64,000 nt of DNA from Thuidium tamariscinum (Eukaryota > Streptophyta > Bryopsida > Hypnales > Thuidiaceae): contig OX344753.2 in the NCBI GenBank assembly GCA_947034885.2, positions 5,208,001 through 5,272,000 of the forward strand, written 5' to 3'. The first letter of the stretch is position 1; every line of letters begins with the position of its first letter. Under the pieces are notes generated by a model. It saw nothing but the letters and a program-made list of their open reading frames with translations, searched no databases and had not been told where the DNA came from. This document shows, one piece after another, positions 23,211-33,609 of this stretch. The translations under genes were made by a program, and so were the position numbers.

Positions 23211-26200
23211 ATGGGCAGAAGCACAGGTGTTCGACGTGATGTCTTACGTTGGGTGGTGGCCCTAAATCTTTCTTTCCCAATTAAAAATATAAAGAGGTAA
23301 ATGTTTGAGATAATTATTTGTTCTTAGGTTTTAGACAAAAATAGGAATTGCAAATTAAATTTGGATGTATTGAATTGATTTAATGTTTTTTTTTTCTAAA
23401 AGCCTTAATTGATTTAACTAGGTTCATTTTTTTTTAAATGATTGCTAGACATGATTCTTTTGAATTTGTCAGTGGTGAAGCATTTATTGTAGGTAGAATT
23501 TTCATGTAAGAAAAGTTCCATATGCCATACAATGAATCATTGGGCATGCGGTTTGCATACAACCAAATCTCTAGGTCTTCAATATTTTGAATGAGTGCAT
23601 CTAAAAATATGAACCATAATGTAATTGATTTGAAAAATTTATGGTTCTTTATAGAGGCTATTAGTTTGCACTTGTCTTTTATGGATAATCTTGTGCTTGT
23701 AAAGTGGTCATGCTTCTTCCAAGTATCAATCATCCTGCTTCTTTGTGACTAAAAATGAAGGCAACAAATTTTAGCAACTTTGCAAACCAAGTTTTCCATA
23801 TCATTTTAATAATCCAAATATTCAAAAAAAGGGAACTTAGACTTGGCAATAAAAAGTTTTATGCTTTTCAAATTGTAACTTGCAGGGATTTTTCAAATGG
23901 ATTTTTGGTGGCGGAAATTTTTTCACGATACTTTCCACATGACATCCAAATGCATTCTTTTGATTATGGAATTAAGATGGAAAAGAAAAGGGATAACTGG
24001 GCTCAACTTCAAAAGTTCTTCAAGGTATGTATGCTCTATTTTTGGAAATGATTGGCATTGTATAGATGAGTGCAAATAGTTAAATGAATTCAATTATGTA
24101 TTTTGTGGACATCATAGCTTGTGTCACATGTCTAGAACTTGATAAATAATGAGGTCAACAATGAGCTTCTTCTATGAGAATGAAATTAATGACGTAAGAC
24201 TTGAAAATAACTTTATTATGTAACAAAAGACAATTATAAAATTCAATATACACAATTGTGATTTCACATATGAGAATTTGAAGTAAAAACCTCACATTGG
24301 TGTAGAGTTTCCCCAAGGGTTGCAGAAGCGATCATTTGTAGTTACAAAAGATGAAATTGAGACAATTATCAGTTGCCAAACTCTGGATGGTACCCCAGAT
24401 GGTGCTGGCCCTTTCCTTGAACGTATGTACAAATTCCTCACAATGAAAAGGTGAAAATCTTCTACTACATCTTCTAACTAATTTAGCTTTACAAAATTTT
24501 AATATAATCATGCAATAGGACGACGTTTTATGAATATAGTGTATTGAATACAAGTATGGACCAATCCAACAAGATTAGAATCTAAAGCAAGATGTTAGTC
24601 AATTCATGCCTATGATACCATAAAGGCACACAAGTATAGTAAAATTGCTATTGAAAATCTTTTCAAAATTAGCATATGCTTGAAGCTTTTTTTGTAAGCT
24701 AGTTAATTGTGTTGAAACCTTTGATTGTTATGATAATGAGAAATTCATTCATTCTTATACAATTATCAAGATGTAAACCAATGGAAGTAGAGGCAAAGAA
24801 GGAGATAGAACAACAAGATAATCAAAAGGTTAAACGAGAATTAGAAATTAATTCAATAATACAAGAACCTATGAAGTCTTTGAAAGCAACAAATATTGAA
24901 TGCAATGAAATTGGATTTTCTAACTTAATGAATACAACTACTTCCACAATATATGAAAATATAGAGAAAAATTCTTTAATGTGTTCTTGCATTAAAGACG
25001 GAAATTATCAAAGACCTCCATGCTTCAATCGTAGTTGCCAACACTTTATCAAAGTGAACAGTTCATTCTATTCAATTCAAAGGGAATCTTTAGAGCAAGT
25101 TCCAAAGAATGGAAATGGCTCAGGAGTATTATTGCCTCTCCAATTGAATGTGAATTTTAACACTTATGGTGGATGTAATCAAATCAATATTGAAAGAGAA
25201 AATTATTCACCTCAAAAGATACACTTTAGAGATGAAAATGAAGAGAAAGATCATGATTTTGTTGGCTTATCAGCTGTGGAACGAGCTAGGCAACGAGAGA
25301 TTGGTAAAAATCCTAGTCTGGAGCAAAAGCTAGCAATAGTGGATCATAATGAGGCAATAAAGTGTGGTCACAAAGCAACTTCAAACATTGCTTTGGCCTT
25401 TCGTAGTCCTCATAGACAGGTGCTTTTTATATTATGATAGTGTACTATTTTTCTAATTCAAATTACTTACTTCAAAATTGCAAGTTCTCAGATAATTGAA
25501 ATTAATTACATTTTATTTTTGGTAGATTCTGGTTCTTTGAGTTTAGAGTATAGAATGCTTAATCCATGATGCTTTTTAATTATTGCAGAGAAATTTCAAA
25601 CAATATACAATAAATGATTATAGAAGGCAACAAATAGCTTCTTGTGCCCACCTTGGAAAGCTTGGCCCTAATGTAGAAGATGAGGAATTGGGTGAAAAGG
25701 TTATGTCATAAATCAACATAGATACTTGTGAAGCTAAATATTTTAAATGTGTGCTATAAATGAAAATTCATACTCTAAGAAAGTGACATACACAATTTTG
25801 TAATTTGTTTAGAGGGAGAAGTTAGAGCGAATGAAGGAGTTTAGCCAAAAAGTTCGCACTTGTAATACAGCTCAGGCAATTATTTTTTATTTTTTAATGA
25901 ATGCACTTGTGTAGCTTATTTTTGCAAGCAATGTTGCCAATTGATATACCATCATTCTTTCAAACAATGATAATATTTGCACTTCACATTTTGGAGTTGC
26001 TAACCCTCTATATGAAAATCATTGCAATTGTTGTCCTTTCTATATGTGAAGATTAGAAAGTTATTCAATATGATTTGGGCTAATGTTTGGAATACAGATG
26101 ACTATATTAAAGAAGATCAAAACACCATCATTGTCAAAGCGTCAAAAGGTATGATTTTCTTGCTCTTTTGCAGTGAAAGCATTAGATGAGATGTAAAGCC

Positions 26201-27499
26201 TCCAATGACTGCGGATTCTCAAATTGTGGGAACGTTGAAATTGTCACAAAAACGCAAAAATTGTGGAATCTGATGTAGTCAAGAAATAGCCCTGTTAGTT
26301 GTTGTTTTTTGAATTTTTTTTGAATTTTAGGACCAAATTTTATTTATTTAATTTTTAAAGAAAAATTATTGGCTTGACAATAGCCAATAAATTTGGGAAC
26401 TGTTCAGAAATTGTTTCAATACCAGACCCAAAACAACCCTCCAGAGGCTTCAAATCTCATCTAATGATTTTGTAATTCTTACTAATCTCAATTACAAACA
26501 ACAAACCATGTCTAAGACTTGCAACAAGTTGTATACCTATTTTTGCTATTCTACTTCTAAAAAAGTCCCAAAACGTAAGTAAAAATCAATATTTATGATC
26601 ATTGTATTGTCTTTATGAAAGATCCTTGTTTAATTTAGATGTAGAAAACAATAATAAGATCCATTGTTTATATTGATCAAGAAAGAAGAGCAAGGTCAAT
26701 AATAGAAGGCTAGGTTTTCCTAAAGCTTAATATATATAAAGGCTAGGAGGTACCACCGGGTGCTAAAATTACTTCAAATTCATGAAAAGAAAACACTTAG
26801 AAATAATTCATACTTTATAATTACAATTCCACTTTATTTTATTTATCAAACACAATAGGTTTTAGATATTAAGTGCTATCTTGCATTGCATATATTTTAT
26901 TTTGTTTATGACTCCACATATCTTTCAAACCATGTATTTTCTACATATATTGAATTTCAAAGTATTAATGCCATCAAAAATTATAAAAATAAAGATAAAA
27001 TATATAAACATCATATTTGAGTGCATATTGGCTACCTACAGTTATCTTCATATTTGATCAAATTGTTTGATAGCAGGCCCTTGAATTTGCAGCTACAGTG
27101 CCAAAACCTAAGATAAAAAAGATTGAGATTGAAAATCCGCCTATTGTAGAGAAAAACCATCATCAACTCTCGGAATTGCAAATCCTTGAAGCAAAACATG
27201 AAGCTGATAGACAACATGTTGAGGTAATGTACCACTCAAAATATAATTTATATTGATTACAATGTCATTTATACTTTACAATAGGTTTTACAATTATTGT
27301 CTTATAATATGCAAAAACACTTTTTTTTTTTTAAGGAATAAAGCATTGATGAATATATTGACAACTTTTAATAGAGAAATAGTTCATTTTAAAGCAATAG
27401 CTTTTCTAATTTTCTATAGAAAATGCATATGAACTAACAAGGAATGTTACACTTTTCCTACAGGCCATGCGGCGAGAATTGGAAATATTTCTTAGATAA
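23211..27499 (+). CDS. SPATA4-like CH-domain protein with JHY-like C-terminus (nine exons)
   Basis: Exons read by splice signals and similarity: 23211-23296, 23886-24024, 24326-24450, 24771-25419, 25589-25699, 25813-25875, 26098-26148, 27077-27223, 27464-27499. All phases agree and give 468 residues without a stop. The start ATG follows an in-frame TGA at 23187. Residues 1-117 form a CH-like domain of the SPATA4/SPEF1 type: [20 protein letters not shown], then [17 protein letters not shown], then [11 protein letters not shown], then a segment ending [13 protein letters not shown]. Residues 118-333 are low-complexity and polar. Residues 334-468 contain [35 protein letters not shown] and [12 protein letters not shown], which from memory resemble the C-terminal region of JHY (C11orf63). 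CH proteins of this type bind microtubules in flagella, so a role in the sperm axoneme is inferred. Intron 6 starts with GC; intron 7 carries a MITE. The exons are AT-rich. Confidence 0.85.
26180..26466. mobile_element. CATTAG-ended MITE inside intron 7 of the SPATA4-like gene
   Basis: Ends are CATTAGATGAGATGTAAAGC and the complement of GCTTCAAATCTCATCTAATG. It starts 32 bases after the donor site of intron 7. It shares its terminal pattern with 20164-20469 and 40789-41595. It is non-coding. Confidence 0.75.
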
Positions 27500-28245
27500 T
27501 AATAAATTAGAAGTTAGATATGTATTGAACATGACAAGGAAAAGTCATAGTTATGATTTTTCATTTATGGGTGATTGCAAGAAAGGGATGTCCTTTTTGG
27601 TATCACAATTGAAGTGACTTTCATACCATTGGTAATAACTTTTGGGGCATGAATCCAATTTACTAGAAATTTTTATCGAAGATGGCCAGCTTAACAATAA
27701 TGAGATTGATTATTTTTCAGAAATTTACAAAAAAAAAATTCTAATTAAATTTTAATTTAGCTAATTTGTCACACTTTGCAATTTAGGGGTTTTTAGTACA
27801 AAAATCATAATAATTTCAATTTTAGGGATAAAATTATGAAAAATTTGTAGTCCCCATATTTCCTATCTTTCTACATGAGAAGAATTTGCATTGCTTCATA
27901 TCGCTTGTGATGTGTTCTAGGATCAATTAAGTAATTGAGTATGGATGGTTCTACTTTAGACTACTAAAGTCTTATTGATTTGTTGTCAAAGACCTATATA
28001 CTTGGGAGGAGTTAGATAGAAGACCAATATACTTGGAAGGAGTTAGATAGAATTTTGGCAATAGCCTTGCACTTATAAAATTGAATTTACCTACATCTTA
28101 AAGATATCAATCTTCTTTAATGATGCAAATTTTGTTCTATTGAATTAAGGACATCTAGCACTTGATATATAGAAGAATGAGAAATTTTTATACAATCACA
28201 AAATTTTCTAATATAATATAATTACTTGGATAATATTTGTTTCAT
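27500..28245. other. 3' flank of the SPATA4-like gene
   Basis: AT-rich, with a tandem doublet of about 33 bp near 27989-28047 (ATACTTGG.AGGAGTTAGATAGA). No gene is seen. The first 100-200 bases are presumably 3' untranslated sequence; ATAATAAATT at 27499 could serve in polyadenylation. Confidence 0.5.
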
Positions 28246-29182
28246 TTAACCTCTAAAGGACCAAGGTGCATTCTTTGGCTATATAGAAATTATAGACAAG
28301 TGTGTGTGACTCAAGATTTCTATGCATTTGGCCCAAACATTGATAGAAGGTGATTGAACAAGGAATATCTTCAAGGCCCAACAATTTTTGTAACTTTTGA
28401 CTATATACTTAAAAAATTATTGTATAATTTGTTGTTTCTTTTTCAACTCAAGCACTTTGGGGAGATTAAGAAAAATCATTTTTGCAAGAGATATAAATTT
28501 GAAATTGTTTTTTGGTATTCATATATACATAGAAAGTCTTAAATCATTTCAATTTTGATAAACAAGTCAGAAGTTGTAAAGAATTTCAGTATGCGGAGGT
28601 AGTTATGGATTCCCTATTCTAAAATAAACTTTGAAGTCCTTTCTTGAATTCAATTTTCAATATTTTTGGAAAATAAAAGCATTGGTAGTAAATTCACTAG
28701 ATTTTTTATTACAACATTTGAACCATTGGAATTGGAAATTTTCAATTTCATAACTAAATTCTTAAGAATTTAGTATTTTGAATCATTCTTTACTTTTTTC
28801 TACTTACTATTTTTTTCCTATATGTTGTACAATTTCAAATGATTTGAAAATTTTCAAGCATACAACCAACTTGCTTTGAAGAATGAATTTAAAGATGCAC
28901 CATCATTTTGGACAATTTTTCATAAAAATGTGAGCTTGTAAAGTGTAGTTGTAGTTGTCATTTACAGGGCGAAAATAGAATTATGGTCAATTTAAACATT
29001 AATATCTTCTAATCTACATGGTAGAAATTTGTGAAATTTTTTTCTAATCTTTTTCAACCAGCATATTAGAAGGTCCAATAGTTATATGTGCCTAAGAATA
29101 GTTTTATTCAAAAATTTGATACTTATGTTAGAAATAGCACTTTTGGAGTGTTTTTGGCAAAAACACAGGGTTGCTAAAGTAT

Positions 29183-29231
29183 GAGCATTGAGCATTGAGC
29201 ATTGAGCGTTGAGCATTGAGCATTGAGCGGG
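29183..29231. repeat. GAGCATT heptamer array
   Basis: About seven units of GAGCATT, with single-base variants, near the left end of the nested element. The complementary array (TGCTCAT) lies at about 30390-30428 near the right end, forming an extended stem. Confidence 0.8.
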
Positions 29232-29439
29232 AAGATTTGAGCATTAAGAATTTTAAGAAAAAAATTTAAGAATGAACATTTAAAAATTAATTTTATAAAA
29301 AATAAATCTTTAGATGTAAATGACTTATTTCATTCATTACTTTAGATGGATGAAAATAATACTAGATGAATGTAGATGAAAAATGTAGATGAAAAAATTA
29401 AGAACTATGGATGTAGATTATTCTTTGGGCTGTACAAAC

Positions 29440-30060
29440 CCTTCATTGAAAGAACTTTTTGGCATCAACAAAAGGCTCCTTGGATCCGAAGACTCTTTCT
29501 TGGGTTTAAAAAAGCCTTCGTTGCAAGAAGTTTTGGACACCAAAAAAGGCTCCTCGGATCCGAGGAGCCTTTTTTGGATTCCGAGGAGCCTTCATTGTAA
29601 GAAGTTTTGGGTATCAAAAAAGGCTCCTCGGATCCGAGGAGCCTTCCTTGGGTTCCGAAGAGGCTCTTAGGAATTCCGAGGAGGCTTGAAGAGAGACAAT
29701 ATTAAAAAGCAATGATGATTTTAAGGCTTCTTCGATTCAAGGATGCTCTAAATGAGCTTTTTGGCACAAATGAAGGGCTCATTGATTTGAAGTACCCTTA
29801 TTTTAGTTCCAAAGTGGTTTCAATGAAAGACTTTTTGGCACCAAAAAATGCTCCTTGCATTCAAAGAGCCTTTTATAAATTCAAAAAGCCTTATTAAAAA
29901 AAGCCTTTTGGCACTAAGGAAAAGCTCCTCGAATCCGAGGAGCATTCTTTAGGTTCTAAAAAAGCCTATACTAAGAGAGCCCTTTGGCTCCAAAGAAGGG
30001 CTCTTTGAATTGAGAAGCCTTTTTTGGATTCCAAAGAAGCTTTTAGGGAGATGATATTAA
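29440..30060. repeat. Degenerate 80-bp tandem repeats with GGATCC-centred palindromes
   Basis: Units contain GGCTCCT(C/T)GGATCCGA, GAGGAGCC, and a spacer like AAGAAGTTTTGGNACCAAA. One unit includes a perfect 38-bp palindrome at 29540-29577, centred on GGATCC. Copies become more diverged toward 30060. Open frames here only reflect repeat periodicity. Confidence 0.75.
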
Positions 30061-30550
30061 AGAGCACAGATGGTTCAAAGCCTCTTTGGTTTCAAAAAAG
30101 CTTATAATGAATTGCAAAAATTTTAACAATTTGGAAATTGAATGAAAAATGATGGATGATGGATGGATGACATGGATGAAGTTCATTCACACATGAATGA
30201 ATGGGTGTTCATTCATGCAACCTTTCATTATAATATCAACTATTTTATATAATTTTTTTGTAGATTTTTTAAAATTTTAAAATTTTAAAATTTTTGACAT
30301 TATTATTTTTGGATTTTATAATACTATTTATTTCTCTAACATGTCTATTTTTAGAAAATATTCTTGCAATGAGCATTCAAGTTTCATTGCTCATTGCTCA
30401 TTGCTCAACGCTCATTGCTCCCCGCTCATACTCTAGCATTGTTGGGTGAAAACATAGTCAAAGAACTTGAAGGTTAACTATTGTATGCAATATTGAAAAT
30501 GATTTATGTCTTGAACTATAGTTAAAAAGCAAGTGACTAGGATCTTATAT

Positions 30551-30819
30551 ATAGTGTGTACACCCAAAAGTACAATTGACCTTAAAGTGTCAACTACAAT
30601 TTGTATATATATTTCTAAAATCAATTATGTACCTATTTGGATAGAGTGCTTTAATCCTTGACCCGTAATAACTTTTTCATACTTCCAAATGTTTCATTCT
30701 TTGGTGCATTGGAACATGCTTTCACTTACCAGCAAGACAATATGAAAATATGAACGTCTTGATAATAGTAACTAGGCACAATACCACTTGTTTAGTGCTT
30801 TTGGGTGTATCCACCTTAG
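30551..30819. mobile_element. 280-bp MITE, copy C
   Basis: Left end GTGTGTACACCCAAAAG; right end CTTTTGGGTGTATCCACCTT. The interior phrase TTTGGTGCATTGGAACATGC is shared with copy B (10939-11216). The inner hairpin is less well preserved than in copies A and B. Confidence 0.75.
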
Positions 30820-30833
30820 TCTTGGCACAATGA

Positions 30834-30986
30834 CACTAGAAGAAAATAAATTCAATTCAATTCATTTTGAAACAAGGGAAGTTATAAAACATATCCTACT
30901 CAAGTAAAAAAAAAATTCTATTTCAAAATGTCCAAATCAAATAAATCAATATAACATGCTGATTTGAATGTTGTTTTCTACTAGTG
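30834..30986. mobile_element. Short CACTA-type MITE (153 bp)
   Basis: It begins CACTAGAAGAAAATAAATTC and ends GTTTTCTACTAGTG, close to the ends of the 13837 element. Flanking triplets TGA and TAA differ by one base, so the target duplication is imperfect. It lies 15 bases after MITE copy C. Confidence 0.7.
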
Positions 30987-31035
30987 TAAATAACCCTACT
31001 TTAGCAAAGTCTTCCTTCATACCCTATGAGGTACC

Positions 31036-31967
31036 TTAACCCCTAAAGGACCAAAGTGCTTTTTTGGCAACATAGCGATTTTGGGCAGGTACGTGTGACT
31101 AGAGATTTCTATATTTTGGAACCAAAATTTAATAGAAGGTGTGGACGAGGAGTATCTTTCAAGCCCAACAATTTTCATAACTTTTGACTACATGGTTGAA
31201 AAGTTATTGCATAATATGTTGTTTGTTTCTCAACTCGGGCAGTTCGGGCAGATAAAAAAAAATCACTTTTTTTGGAAAACAAAATTTGAAATTGGTTTTA
31301 TAGATTTATATATATGTGGAAATCTTTGAATCATTCCATTTGGATTAATGAGTCAAAAGTTATGAAGAATTTTAGTTTGCGGGTAGTTATGGATTCTCTA
31401 CTCTAAAATAAACTTTGAAGTCCTTTATTTTACTCAATTTTCAGTATTTTTGAAAAAAACAAAAAATATTGGGTGTAGAATGTTTATTACAACATTTGAA
31501 CCATTGAGATTGGCATTTTTCAATTCAATAAATAAATTGTTAAACATTTAGTGTTTTGAATAATTCTCTACTTCTCTCTACTTACTATTTTTTTTGTACA
31601 TGTTGTACAATTCGAAATGATTTGAAATTTTTTGAGCATGTAGCCAACTTGAATTGAAGAATGAATCCAAAGAGTAACAACCATTTTGAATATTTTTTCA
31701 TACAAATGTGGCCTTCTGAAGTGCAGCTGCCCGGATTTCCGCAGTGATAAAAAAGGGATTTTTGTAACTTCAAACACTATTATCTTACAATCTACATGGC
31801 GAAATTTTCTGAAATTTTTTGTACATGCTCTCAAACTAGTTTACTCTAAGATCCTACGGTTACATTATTCTAAAAATGTTTTTTTTCTAAAATTTGATAG
31901 TTATCATAAAAATGACAGTTTTGGAGCAATTTTGGTGAAAACATAGTCAAAAACCTTTAGGGGTTAA
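31036..31967 (+). mobile_element. Complete 932-bp reference copy of the TTAA/CCCCTAAAGG family
   Basis: TTAA (31036-31039) is followed by CCCCTAAAGGACCAAAGTGC, and the other end is AAAACCTTTAGGGG with TTAA (31964-31967). The 4-bp TTAA plus CCC-initial ends match what is known for piggyBac and also allow Kolobok-type elements. The interior lacks a coding region of any length, so it must depend on a transposase elsewhere. Related copies: 5293-6214, 8986-10056, 17570-18292, 18640-20707, 28246-30477 and, by ends only, 43623-44368. Confidence 0.85.
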
Positions 31968-32211
31968 TTGAAGAACTTGGTTGTCAATATACTAACACTA
32001 AAAGACAAGATTGTTGACAACAAATTTTCTAGAAAATTTGTACAGCTAGACTGAAGAGAAGGTTTCAGAAATTCATTTGGTTTTTAACAATGCCATTTGA
32101 GTTTTTAGAATAGTATAAAAGCAAGTGATGCTTGTTGAATTGAAGTCATATTTGAAAGTACGTCATATTATTCAAAGACTTAATGATTTTATTAAAAACT
32201 AGACGATCCTA

Positions 32212-33609
32212 CACTACAGGGGAAATTGTGTCCTATTTGACAATAATTTTGACAAAATCCTGTCAACTCTGTTGTTGATTAGGAGTACCTGTTTTGGACA
32301 CTTTTTTGACATAATTCTGTCAATTCAACTATCAATTCGGACAAAGATAAATGTCAGCAAGTCTTCCTCTCATTCCTTTGCCACCGTGGATTTTTTTCCA
32401 TGTCACTTATTCCAAAAAACTATTTTCCAAGGATTTAATAGAATAGTTGAAATAATGGCTAGAAAAAAAATTAGATGAAATTTTTTCAAATGAATGATAA
32501 ATTTTTAGATAAAATGCTTTTGGATGATTATAATTTTTTAATTTTCTTTTATCAACTTTCAAGAATGTTGACCAAAACAAATTAAGATCATGGAGTTAAT
32601 TTATTCACTAAATTATTTTACTCCATGAATCATTTGTATTTTGTGAAATGAATAGAGAAGTGAAGCTCTCGTTAAGTTAGAAATAGGAATTGTGTTGAAA
32701 GTAGGACTTTAAACCTCATTTAGGCATAGAAGAATGTATTTTTTCAAAAAAACTTGAACTAACATTAGTTAGAAAATCAACTCCAGTTTTGTATCCAAAA
32801 ATTCTTTTGACATTTCAAGTTTCCAATCAACAGTTATGAAATTTCAAAGAGGTGTTTGAAATTGTTCTTGTTACATTTTTTGAAACTTCCTCTTCGAAAT
32901 CTATCTATAACTTTTGATTCGAAACTTGAAATGTCAAATAGATTTTTGGATTTGAAACTCTAATTCATAATCTAACTAGTCTTAGTTTAAATGTTTTTGA
33001 AAAAAAACATTATATTATGCTTAAATGAGGTCTAAAATCTTAGTTTTAATACAAAATTTTGGGTTCTTAACTTAACTATGAGCTCTCACAACTTTGAGAA
33101 TTCATATATCCCATATGGGTTGCTCGACTTCCTACCTCCGTATGTGTATATAAAGAAATTCACTTCCCTATTCATTTCACAAAATACAAATGATTCATGG
33201 AGTAAAATAATTTAGTGAATAAATTAACTCCATGATCTTAATTTGTTTGGTCAACATTCTTGAAAGTTGATAAAATTTAAAAAAAAATTATAATCATCAA
33301 AAAGCATTTCATCTAAAAATTTATCATTCATTTGAAAAAATTTCATCTAATGTTTTTTTCTAGCCATTGTTACAACTATTTTATTAAATCCTTGGAAAAT
33401 AGTTTTTTGAAATAAGCGACGTGGAAAAAATCCACGGTGGCAAAGGAGTGAGAGGAAGACTTGCTGACGTGTATCTTTGTCTGAATTGATAACTGAATTG
33501 ACAGAATTATGTCAAAAAAGTGTCCAAAACAGGTACTCTTAATCAACAACAAAGTTGATAGGATTTTGACAAAATTACTGTCAAATAGGACACAGTTTCC
33601 CTTGTAGTA
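32212..33609. mobile_element. 1.4-kb full-length palindrome with CACTA-like ends
   Basis: The left end is CACTACAGGGGAAATTGTGT; the complement of the right end is TACTACAAGGGAAACTGTGT. The two halves are reverse complements throughout, meeting near 32910. Sampled arm segments (for example around 32265-32315 against 33505-33555) agree at roughly nine positions in ten. Flanking triplets CTA and TTA are near-identical. The transcript would form a hairpin several hundred base pairs long. It is non-coding. Confidence 0.85.

Larger units (their letters stand above)
29166..30444. mobile_element. 1.28-kb nested element with CA(n)4TGCTA ends and apparent 10-bp duplication
   Basis: The left end is CAGGGTTGCTAAAGTATGAG and the complement of the right end is CAACAATGCTAGAGTATGAG. 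Flanks GGCAAAAACA (29156-29165) and GGTGAAAACA (30445-30454) agree at 8 of 10 positions. Undisturbed relatives read GGTGAAAACA here, so the left copy has probably mutated. Subterminal arrays of GAGCATT (left) and its complement (right) add to the inverted ends. The middle contains roughly 80-bp repeats. No transposase is seen. Ends and duplication length match the MITE at 9688-9925. Confidence 0.75.
28246..30477 (+). mobile_element. TTAA-family element interrupted by a 1.28-kb insertion
   Basis: The left end is TTAACCTCTAAAGGACCAAG (TTAA at 28246-28249). The right end is ACATAGTCAAAGAACTTGAA then GGTTAA (TTAA 30474-30477). The interior matches 31036-31967 once the insert at 29166-30444 is removed. 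It is non-coding. Confidence 0.8.

Noticed and set aside
29376..29897. Repetitive ORFs (74, 93 and 61 codons) with GSEEP/KKAP-like repeats
   Set aside because: They arise from the roughly 80-bp palindromic repeat inside a nested transposon and occur in more than one frame.
31568..31946. ORFs of 62-88 codons in the TTAA element, considered as transposase remnants
   Set aside because: No DDE/DDD-type or zinc-finger motif, and the frames are not preserved in sibling copies.
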